Assembly: GCF_001942495.1 (NCBI RefSeq)
Contig: NZ_MKZS01000001.1
Location: forward strand, 5,382,122-5,443,451
Length of the DNA: 61,330 nucleotides
Reading direction: 5' to 3'
Origin: Moorena bouillonii PNG
Lineage (GTDB): Bacteria; Cyanobacteriota; Cyanobacteriia; Cyanobacteriales; Coleofasciculaceae
Below are positions 55,081 through 61,330 of this stretch, one piece after another. Every line of letters starts with the position of its first letter. Positions within the stretch are counted from its first letter, which is position 1. The notes under the pieces were generated by a model. The model did not search any database. It worked only from the letters and a program-made list of their open reading frames with translations, and was not told the origin of the DNA. Made by a program: the position numbers and the translations under genes.

Positions 55081-57291
55081 ATGACAGTTGGTAGCAGGGT
55101 TCCGACATTTTGTCAAGGAATTCAGTATTTTGGCAACACCATACCGGGTTTTGATGCGGCTTCTGACCAATACGGGCAACAAGCAGCGATTGCCCTGGGG
55201 CAAAAAGCGATCGCATCTCCTGATGATCCAGTAGCTGTCTTCCAGACCTTACTGGCTGCTGATGCCCTACGCTACCTAACCCTGCACATCACTGCTAGTA
55301 AATCCTCTGGTCATCCAGGGGGATTTGCCAGCATTGCGGACGGGATTGCAGCTTTGGTCATGCTGGGTTACAAAAACATTATTACTGAAGTGGGACACCA
55401 TGCCCCAGGCTTCTACAGTAACATGTTTCTGGACGGCTCCCTAGAGGAGATGGGCATTAAGACTGTAGAACAGATGGGGGAACGCTTCCGAGAAATGCAC
55501 GGATTGCTCGGACACCTTTCTGGTCAAATTCCTGGACTCCTCAATCCGGCTGGCCCGCTGGGACAAGGGCAACACTTTGCTATGGCTGGGGCTTTGCTTC
55601 ATCCAGGGGTACTATTCCCAGTTACCATTGGGGATGGGGGCTTGGGTGAACCTTATGTGATGAGCAGTTTTGGTCACTTCTCTACGGCCTATCCCCAGGT
55701 GACTAATTTTCTGCCAGTTTTAGTGTGGAATGGTTACAGCCAGGAACACCATAGTATGGTTTCCACAAAGTCCAATCAAGAGATGATTGCATACTGGCAG
55801 GGCAATGGTTTCCAAGAGGTTATCTTAATCAATGCTAAGGATTATGATGATGCTGACCAACCTGGTGAGTATGTGGATAGCACTGAGTTTTCTTTGCAGA
55901 AACGATTGGCATTTACCCAAGGGGTTTTGGAAGCTACGGATAAAGCGGCTAAATTAGCTTTGAGTGGTAAGTTAACGGTGCTGATTGTTAAACAACTCAA
56001 AGGTGCTGGAGTCCACAAACGGGGAGCTAAAGCTCACAATCTCTACCCAGGAGATACCCTGGAAAAAGATTATATTGTTAGTGCCCTGAAAGCTCGGGCG
56101 TTACCGTCTCAAGCCTGGGAATTAGTCAGGATAAATTTTGAGCGTTCTGGAGGAGGGCCAGCGGCTCATACTGTAGTCACAGAAAAGGAATTCCCTTTGC
56201 CAGATTTAGGGGAATTACCTTTAGAAGAATTTGTGATTGATGGCGATAAGAAAATAGCGACTACCGCGATGGGAAGGATAGTTGCTGATGTGGGGCAAAA
56301 AGACCCTAATTTTATTATTTCCAATGCTGATGGCAATGCTGCTTCTGGAATTAATAATATTAACCAAGCTCTAAAAATTATCCACCCCACCCCGGATGAA
56401 CTCTACTTCCAAGGACCAAAAGGTCAGGTGTACGAACCTTTGAGTGAAGATGCTTGTGCTGGATTAGCGGTAGGGTTAGCCTTGTTTGGAGCTCGTACTC
56501 TGTGGTGTTCTTATGAATCTTTTGCGATCAATGGGTTACCGATTTGGCAAACTGTTACCCAAGCCATGGCAGAATTGCGCCGTCCTACTCCGTCTACTAT
56601 TACATTATTTACCGCTGGGGCACTGGAGCAAGGACGGAATGGTTGGACTCACCAGCGTCCTGAAATTGAAAATTACTTTGCTGCTATGATGCGCAATGGC
56701 AATATTTTCCCTTTGTTTCCCTGTGATGCTAATAGTATCCAAGTGTGTTATGAGTGGGCGCTGAGTACTAAGAATAAAGGAATTACCATTACTGCTAGTA
56801 AGTCACCTTTACCGGTACGCACGACCTTTGACCAAACCCGTCAAGGCTTGCAAGATGGTGCAATAGTATTGCATGAAACTAAAGGCAGTAAAACTGTTGT
56901 GTTTGCGGTGATTGGGGATATGAGCCTGATCCCAGTGTTTGATGCTGCTTCCGATTTGGAAAACCAAGGGATTGGGGTGCGGATTGTTTCGGTAATCAGT
57001 CCCCGCCGCTTGTACCGTCCTGATGATACAGCTTGGAAAACCTGTACTGAAGCTGATGGCGGTTTCTTAGATGATCAGGGGTTTGAACGGCTGTTTGGTG
57101 GGGATGGATTGATTGGTGTTACTGGTGGTACCAGTGCCATGCTGGAACCGATTATGTTACGTAGTACTAGCAAACGGGATGTGGTGGCTTGGAAGCGGGG
57201 TGAAACTGCTAGCAGTGCTGGTCAAATTATGGCCTTTAATGGTTTGACTGCTGAGGCTTTGGCTAAACGAGCGATTGAGTTGGTTGGTTAA
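55081..57291 (+). CDS. Phosphoketolase-like thiamine-diphosphate enzyme (short form)
   Basis: The protein has 736 residues; typical phosphoketolases have about 790-820. The Pyr/PP modules can be followed. These are SSGHPGGFASIADG, the ThDP motif GDGGLGEP...LVWNGYS, QLKGAGVHKRGAKAHN, and then SYESFAINGLPIWQ, ASKSPLPVRT and the C-terminal domain. LPVLVWNGYSQEHH parallels the 'LPILHLNGYKI' block of phosphoketolases rather than transketolase. Phosphoketolase splits xylulose-5-P or fructose-6-P to acetyl phosphate and a shorter sugar phosphate. The block usually EGGELGY reads GPLGQGQ here, so this is a divergent second type found in cyanobacteria. Its activity should not be assumed identical. Confidence 0.8.
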   Translation: MTVGSRVPTFCQGIQYFGNTIPGFDAASDQYGQQAAIALGQKAIASPDDPVAVFQTLLAADALRYLTLHITASKSSGHPGGFASIADGIAALVMLGYKNIITEVGHHAPGFYSNMFLDGSLEEMGIKTVEQMGERFREMHGLLGHLSGQIPGLLNPAGPLGQGQHFAMAGALLHPGVLFPVTIGDGGLGEPYVMSSFGHFSTAYPQVTNFLPVLVWNGYSQEHHSMVSTKSNQEMIAYWQGNGFQEVILINAKDYDDADQPGEYVDSTEFSLQKRLAFTQGVLEATDKAAKLALSGKLTVLIVKQLKGAGVHKRGAKAHNLYPGDTLEKDYIVSALKARALPSQAWELVRINFERSGGGPAAHTVVTEKEFPLPDLGELPLEEFVIDGDKKIATTAMGRIVADVGQKDPNFIISNADGNAASGINNINQALKIIHPTPDELYFQGPKGQVYEPLSEDACAGLAVGLALFGARTLWCSYESFAINGLPIWQTVTQAMAELRRPTPSTITLFTAGALEQGRNGWTHQRPEIENYFAAMMRNGNIFPLFPCDANSIQVCYEWALSTKNKGITITASKSPLPVRTTFDQTRQGLQDGAIVLHETKGSKTVVFAVIGDMSLIPVFDAASDLENQGIGVRIVSVISPRRLYRPDDTAWKTCTEADGGFLDDQGFERLFGGDGLIGVTGGTSAMLEPIMLRSTSKRDVVAWKRGETASSAGQIMAFNGLTAEALAKRAIELVG

Positions 57292-57331
57292 AATTTAGCT
57301 GTCCGGCATCTTTTGCCGGACAGCTAAATTT
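57291..57331 (+). terminator. Perfect 18-bp hairpin directly after the phosphoketolase-like gene
   Basis: AAATTTAGCTGTCCGGCA, loop TCTTT, and the exact complement form an 18-bp stem that begins at the last base of the stop codon. The GC-rich top and A/T base fit a bidirectional intrinsic terminator, although no further T-run follows. Confidence 0.7.
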
Positions 57332-57442
57332 GATATCACCCCTCACAGGTCTCCTCAGCTTAACGGTAAGGTAATGAAGAGCATGCTAAGCTTATAGATT
57401 AAAAGGCTCCCGACCACTATCTAATCATAGGCACGGACAACT

Positions 57443-57970
57443 ATGCGACCTGATTTGCAGGACTTGGTGATTTCAGAGGACTATCTAACCAATTTAGTTG
57501 GGGAGAAGCCAGAGCGAGTCAGAGGTTTTTTCCTAGAGAAACCAAAAGAACCAGGAGATTTCCTGATCAAATTGGGTAGAGGGTCCTTTCTATGGCTGAA
57601 ATATAAGGCAGTTAGACGGCTGGTGAAAGAGGTGGATCGATACAATACAGTGATTAGAGCTGTACACATTAATGATCAATTGGAAGAAGCTGGTAATCCA
57701 GGTGTTGGTCTCAGTAATCGGGAGCGAGTGCTCGAAGCCCTTAAGGTGATGAAAACGGATTTAGTGCGTGCCTTGAAGACAGAACGAATTCTCAGGGAGA
57801 ATAAGCAGTTTATTACTAAGAATCCTCAGCTATTTACTACTAATTTAACTACCTTGACCGCCCTGCACTTGAGTGATCAGGCTAGTGAGTATGGACGAGT
57901 TTTAGATCAAGCCTTGCAGGTGGCAGTGGGGGTACAAGAGGAAATGAGAAAATTGCAGAATCAGCGTTAG
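57443..57970 (+). CDS. Conserved-looking soluble protein of unknown function
   Basis: The protein has 175 residues, mainly helical and charged, with no signal peptide or membrane segment. It begins MRPDLQDLVISEDYLTNLVG. No catalytic motif or family was recognised. Regularly spaced Leu and charged residues at about 85-120 (RERVLEALKVMKTDLVRALK) suggest a helical bundle. Codon usage looks like that of the neighbours. It follows the phosphoketolase-like gene after its hairpin, so it is probably transcribed separately. The frame is long and has a plausible ATG, which supports a real gene. Confidence 0.7.
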   Translation: MRPDLQDLVISEDYLTNLVGEKPERVRGFFLEKPKEPGDFLIKLGRGSFLWLKYKAVRRLVKEVDRYNTVIRAVHINDQLEEAGNPGVGLSNRERVLEALKVMKTDLVRALKTERILRENKQFITKNPQLFTTNLTTLTALHLSDQASEYGRVLDQALQVAVGVQEEMRKLQNQR

Positions 57971-58604
57971 CGATCGCTAATCTATTTAGTAGACTTCGCG
58001 GCAGTTGTCGGGAACAGGGAACAGCGGATCTGGGAACAGTGGATAAGAATTGACGCAAACACTATCAGAAAACTACTTTTGCGCATAGGTCTAGTTTAGG
58101 GAGTCGGGAGTCGGGAATCGGGAATCGGGAGCGGTGCGACCCGTGGCGAATTTAATTACGGGTCAAGCGCACCGAGGGAGTCGGGAATCGGGATATGAGA
58201 AGCGCTATAATTCATAATCAATTATGAATTATTAATAAACATACTATCTAAAAATCTGGTTAAAATTATTCTAAAAGCCAGGGGTTAAATTTTACTTTCA
58301 TCCAGACTTATTACGGAGCATAATCCTACAGCAGAGCGGAAATAAATACACCATTAAAAACGTTTGATGTTTGAGGTTTTAATTCCGCGCAGCTGTAGTA
58401 ATACTAAGTTCGATATAGCGTTTGTATTGGAGATGTAAACCTAGGAGGTCTTTTTTTACTGTCCAATAAAACTGAGGATCTCTTTCCCCTATGGCCTATG
58501 GCCTCTTGCCTCTTGCCTTTTTTACAACCCAGATACAAATGCTATAGTGCTACACAAGTAGTGATTTTAGCTCCCGTTACCTTGACCAGAGCCTAGCCAA
58601 ACCA
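57971..58604. other. Intergenic region with repeat arrays
   Basis: These 634 bp lie between convergent genes. They contain GGGAGTC/GGGAATC arrays (58098-58125 and 58176-58196) around a copy of the extragenic GGTGCGACCCGTGGCGAATTT...GCGCACC repeat (58134-58174). A GCCTATG/GCCTCTT array lies at 58491-58520. No gene was recognised. Confidence 0.6.
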
Positions 58605-58886
58605 CTACATCCCTTCGGGACAATCATCGGTATGAGTGGGTTGAGACTTCTTCAGTTTGCTAAAATCAATGTCGAAACCGAAAGTTCCACTCAAGGGTGT
58701 GAAGATTTCAGTGGCTACAATCGTACCATCATCGTCTAGGTCGAATCCCAGTTGGTTACCGAGGCCAAATCCGATGCCACGTACACGTAAGGTAAAGCCG
58801 CCGATGATGTGACCCATCATTTCGGCATCCTTTAGTTCAGTCAAACAGTTTTCCCGAGAAACCTTGAGGTCAGAAATAGTGATCAT
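58605..58886 (-). CDS. Micro-protein 1: double-glycine leader plus EF-hand-like loop
   Basis: The protein has 93 residues from ATG 58884-58886, preceded by AGGAGA at a good distance; a longer in-frame extension to 58994 has no ribosome-binding site and is rejected. Residues 1-30 look like a cyanobacterial double-glycine leader (MITISDL, then ELKDAEMMGHIIGG). Residues 31-80 are a Gly/Phe/Asp-rich core. DLDDDGTIVATE at 49-60 fits the 12-residue EF-hand loop, with Asp at 1, 3 and 5, Gly at 6, Ile at 8 and Glu at 12. The tail is unique (QPTHTDDCPEGM). It is the last of three tandem paralogues. Precursor of a secreted peptide or small Ca-binding protein; no known family recognised. Confidence 0.75.
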   Translation of the reverse strand: MITISDLKVSRENCLTELKDAEMMGHIIGGFTLRVRGIGFGLGNQLGFDLDDDGTIVATEIFTPLSGTFGFDIDFSKLKKSQPTHTDDCPEGM

Positions 58887-58920
58887 AGTTGGTAAATCTC
58901 CTGTGAATTGGTTTCTTTGA

Positions 58921-58955
58921 CTAATCAGGGAGAAAAATTTATTCCCCCTGATTAG
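58921..58955 (-). promoter_or_regulatory. 5'-leader hairpin of micro-protein 1
   Basis: CTAATCAGGG (58921-58930) and CCCTGATTAG (58946-58955) form a perfect 10-bp stem about 35 nt upstream of the start codon. The same hairpin lies in the leader of micro-protein 2. Confidence 0.6.
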
Positions 58956-59085
58956 ATTTACCCCGAGTCCAGGGCGGCAGAAATCCCTTACCAACTGCCA
59001 TCAGTCGAAATCCTTAGTATTAAAGAAATTCATCCTTGATACTTCGACTTCCAGGTAGCGAAGGCTATTCTGTACAAGACTCTAC

Positions 59086-59130
59086 AGACCTCTGGTCAAA
59101 TAAAGTCTGATTAATTTCCACCAGAGCTCT
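59086..59130 (-). terminator. Intercistronic hairpin after micro-protein 2
   Basis: AGACCTCTGGT (59086-59096) and ACCAGAGCTCT (59120-59130) pair with one mismatch. The hairpin starts 17 nt past the stop codon, exactly as after micro-protein 3. There is no T-run, so it may be an attenuator or an RNA-stability hairpin. Confidence 0.55.
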
Positions 59131-59147
59131 TACGGAGCCGATTAGTC

Positions 59148-59396
59148 TTAGTGTTTATTGAACAGGTCACTAAAATCAATATCGAACCCGAAAGTTCCAC
59201 TCAAGGGTGAGAAGATTTCAGTGGCTACAATCGTACCATCATCATCTAGGTCGAATGCCAGTTGGTTACCGAGCACAAATCCGATGCCACGGACACGTAA
59301 GGTAAAGCCGCCCATGATGTGACCCATCATTTCGGCATCCTTGAGTTCAGTCAAACAGCTTTCCCGAGAAACATTGAGGTCAGAAATAGTAATCAT
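59148..59396 (-). CDS. Micro-protein 2: double-glycine leader plus EF-hand-like loop
   Basis: The protein has 82 residues from ATG 59394-59396, with AGGAGA upstream; a longer frame to 59501 is rejected for the same reason as in copy 1. It is nearly identical to copy 1 through residue 75 (MITISDLNVS, ELKDAEMMGHIMGG, FDLDDDGTIVATEIF) and ends SDLFNKH. Similarity to copy 1 continues into both flanking non-coding regions, so the duplicated unit includes the leader and terminator-like hairpins. The leader's strict conservation with drift in the tail fits a transporter-recognised precursor. No C39-peptidase ABC transporter or maturation enzyme lies in the window. Confidence 0.75.
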   Translation of the reverse strand: MITISDLNVSRESCLTELKDAEMMGHIMGGFTLRVRGIGFVLGNQLAFDLDDDGTIVATEIFSPLSGTFGFDIDFSDLFNKH

Positions 59397-59431
59397 AGTT
59401 AGTAAATCTCCTGTGAATTGATTTGGTAAAG

Positions 59432-59464
59432 TAATCAGGGATAAAAATTTATTCCCCCTGATTA
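59432..59464 (-). promoter_or_regulatory. 5'-leader hairpin of micro-protein 2
   Basis: TAATCAGGG (59432-59440) and CCCTGATTA (59456-59464) form a perfect 9-bp stem about 36 nt upstream of the start codon, matching the one ahead of micro-protein 1. Micro-protein 3 lacks it. Confidence 0.6.
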
Positions 59465-59579
59465 TATTTAACCCGAGTTCAGGGCGGCTGCCATCAGTCA
59501 AAATCTTTGGTATTAAAGAAATTCATCTTTTATACTTCTGACTTCCAGGTAGGCAAGGCTATTCTGCCCAAGACTCTAC

Positions 59580-59624
59580 AGACCTCTGGTGAAATAAAGT
59601 CTGATTAATTTCCACCAGAGGTCT
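59580..59624 (-). terminator. Intercistronic hairpin after micro-protein 3
   Basis: AGACCTCTGGTG (59580-59591) and CACCAGAGGTCT (59613-59624) form a perfect 12-bp stem, 17 nt past the stop codon of micro-protein 3. Confidence 0.6.
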
Positions 59625-59641
59625 TAGGGAGCCGATTAGTT

Positions 59642-59890
59642 TTAGTGTTTGAAGAACTTACCAAAATCAATAGTGCCCCCAAAAGTTCCACCGAAGGGTG
59701 AGAAGATTTCAGTGGCTACAATGGTACCATCATCGTCTAAGTCGAATGCCAGTTGGTTACCGATGCTAAATCCGATGCCACTGAAACTTAATTTTAAAAA
59801 TCCACCGATGATGTGACCCATCATTTCAGCATCTTTCAGTTCAGTTAAACAATTTTCGCGAGAAACATTAAGGTCAGAAATAGTAATCAT
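59642..59890 (-). CDS. Micro-protein 3: double-glycine leader plus EF-hand-like loop
   Basis: The protein has 82 residues and is first in transcription order. The ATG at 59888-59890 follows AGGAGA. The leader is the same as in copies 1 and 2 (MITISDLNVS, ELKDAEMMGHIIGG), as is the EF-hand-like loop (DLDDDGTIVATE, residues 50-61). The stretch after the double glycine differs (FLKLSFSGIGFSIG) and the C-terminal part is more Gly-rich (FGGTFGGTIDFGKFFKH). Its upstream region (59891-60060) differs from the leaders of copies 1 and 2 and probably contains the main promoter. Confidence 0.75.
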   Translation of the reverse strand: MITISDLNVSRENCLTELKDAEMMGHIIGGFLKLSFSGIGFSIGNQLAFDLDDDGTIVATEIFSPFGGTFGGTIDFGKFFKH

Positions 59891-60218
59891 TGCTAGTAAA
59901 TCTCCTGGAAGTTAGCTTTAGCTTGTGTTTTGTTTGAGGTTTGTTCGTTCCTCATCACATTTACATCCTAGGTGTTTTTTGTAAGGGATGCAAGGGGTTT
60001 TTCAAAGGGTTGGGGACATTAAAAATGCATCGTGTCTTTTAGGGATTAGTTATTGGTGATTAGTCATTTTTCCTTGGCATGCCAGCCGTTTGCCTGGAAT
60101 TATGTGTGATTATTATTCAGTTAGTGAAATGGCTAGTTATGGAAATTCGGGACATAATTATTGCTGTTTTTTCTTTTGTTATTTTATTTGTTTTGGAAGA
60201 AAAAGAATGAAGCGGTCT
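59891..60218. other. Upstream region of the micro-protein cluster
   Basis: AT-rich DNA expected to hold the promoter of micro-protein 3. A short Phe/Cys-rich plus-strand frame (60090-60326) runs into a repeat array and is not supported as a gene. Confidence 0.4.
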
Positions 60219-60322
60219 TTAGGGAGTCGGGAGTCGGGAGTCGGGAGTCGGGAATCGGGAATCGGGAGTCGTGTGGGGAGATGGGGAGATGGGGAGATGG
60301 GGAGATGGGGAGATGGGGAGAT
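60219..60322. repeat. GGGAGTC array followed by GGGGAGAT array
   Basis: Six GGGAGTC/GGGAATC heptamers are followed by about six TGGGGAGA units. The second array matches that at 36162-36215 and the first matches 58098-58125. Confidence 0.85.
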
Positions 60323-60398
60323 CTGATCAGAGTAGGTTTTTAAGAAAGACATGAGTCTGGGGTGACTGGGTGTGGTGTGACTCGAAGGGATGCAGGGC

Positions 60399-61330
60399 TA
60401 CTCCGGACGGTTTGATCGATGCGATCGCTTTTGTGTTGGTGAAATGGTACAGTCCATTTTCCCCACTCCGGCTGGGATCTCCGGAGTGTTTGATAGATGC
60501 GATCGCAAAAGTGTTGATGAAATAGTTCAGTGAATTTTCCCGGCATTGGTGAATTTTGGGATCAACATCAGTGGAGTGGGCATCCTGCCCGCAAAGGCCA
60601 TAGATTGAAACTGGCTTGATGCCAGTTCCACCCCTGAATCCTACTCCACCTATAAAACCTATTAAACCCCTGAGCCCTGTTCTACTCGGTGATCTATGTG
60701 TACGCTTTTGTGTTGGTGAAATACTCCAGTGAATTTTCCCGGCATTGGTGAATCAAGGCATGAACATTAGTGGGGTGGGCATCCTGCCTGCCCAACAATA
60801 TATTGAAACTGGCTTGATGCCAGTTCCACCCCTGAATCCTACTCCACCTATAAAACCTATTAAACCCCTGAGCCCTGTTCTACTGGGTTATTTATGCGAT
60901 CGCTTTTGTGTTGGTGAAATACTCCAGTGAATTTTCCCGGCATTGGTGAATCAAGGCATGAACATTAGTGGGGTGGGCATCCTGCCTGCCCAAGCATAGA
61001 TTGAAACTGGCTTGATGCCAGTTCCACCCCTGATGCCTGTTCCACCCCTGATGTCGATTCTACTGGGTTATTTATGCGATCGCTTTTGTGTTGGTGAAAT
61101 ACTCCAGTGAATTTTCCCGGCATTGGTGAATCAAGGCATGAACATTAGTGGGGTGGGCATCCTGCCTGCAAAGGCCATAGATTGAAACTGGCTTGATGCC
61201 AGTTCCACCCCTGAATCCTACTCCACCTATAAAACCTATTAAACCCCTGAGCCCTGTTCTACTGGGTGATCGATGCGATCGCTTTTGTGTTGGTGAAATA
61301 CTCCAGTGAATTTTCCCGGCATTGGTGAAT
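60399..61330. repeat. Tandem array of 180-200 bp repeats, truncated by the right edge
   Basis: Four to five units start near HIP1 sites or their variants at 60499, about 60699, 60896, 61076 and 61275. Each has GTTGGTGAAAT, AATTTTCCCGGCATTGGTGA, GTGGGCATCCTGCC, a hairpin AACTGGC-TTGAT-GCCAGTT, and ACCTATTAAACCCCTGAGCC in fixed order. Unit length varies (about 180-200) by loss of internal blocks. Each unit reads as a Pro-rich peptide in one frame (MNISGVGILPAQ...), but this is interrupted and unlikely to be translated. The array continues outside the window. Confidence 0.85.

Noticed and set aside
60745-60930. Pro-rich frame in the right-edge repeats
   Set aside because: It recurs in each repeat unit with interruptions and has no ribosome-binding site; best explained by the repeat sequence itself.
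60219-61330. CRISPR array
   Set aside because: The repeats are 180-200 bp units or contiguous heptamers; there are no 25-37 bp repeats separated by unique spacers and no cas genes.
1-61330. tRNA or rRNA genes
   Set aside because: No T-loop GTTCGAATC-type sequence with matching cloverleaf and no rRNA signature was noticed; a covariance-model scan would be the decisive test.

Overview
The window looks like chromosomal DNA of a filamentous cyanobacterium. The evidence is the abundance of the HIP1 octamer GCGATCGC, the cyanobacterial gene sets (PatA-type regulator, DnaK1-type Hsp70, pdhB-secD-secF, rplI-dnaB, CYP110-like P450, DUF4079 and DUF1997 proteins) and the many heptamer-type short tandem repeats between genes. 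The style of the intergenic repeats suggests a large, repeat-rich genome such as Moorena or its relatives; that placement is inference.

Layout. 1-12.3 kb is a chemosensory locus: the TPR tail of a CheR-like protein cut by the left edge, a double CheW, an antisense PatA-type regulator, a methyl-accepting receptor, a hybrid CheA with two Hpt domains, and CheB. An ISAzo13-type insertion sequence sits exactly at the 3' end of the receptor gene. 12.3-22 kb is mostly housekeeping: HAD phosphatase, ribosomal S1 with a repetitive tail, a ferrochelatase-like protein with a natural His tail, a phasin-like protein, FKBP, DnaB, L9, an EF-hand protein and glyoxalase II. 22-40 kb mixes an HtrA protease, two large repeat-rich Ca-binding/adhesin-type proteins, cell-wall proteins (muramidase, peptidoglycan-binding), a sugar kinase plus nucleotidyltransferase pair that overlap, MsrB and RadC. 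40-49.5 kb carries hypothetical-secF-secD-pdhB, dnaK-dnaJ, a membrane protein and dapB. 49.8-53 kb is a partner-switching regulatory module (STAS antagonist, response-regulator PP2C phosphatase, RsbW-like kinase). 53-58 kb holds a P450 divergent from a short phosphoketolase-like enzyme. 58.6-59.9 kb holds three tandem paralogous micro-proteins with a double-glycine leader and an EF-hand-like loop. The last 1 kb is a tandem array of 180-200 bp repeats running off the right edge.

The most unusual content is (i) the three micro-protein genes with conserved RNA hairpins around them, (ii) a CheA whose second Hpt copy has its phospho-accepting His replaced by Gln, (iii) the IS that supplies a new stop codon to the receptor, and (iv) at least one complete non-autonomous element (134 bp, 17-bp inverted ends, 10-bp target duplication). 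No tRNA, rRNA, CRISPR array or prophage was recognised. All functional calls rest on reading motifs by eye; no database search was run.
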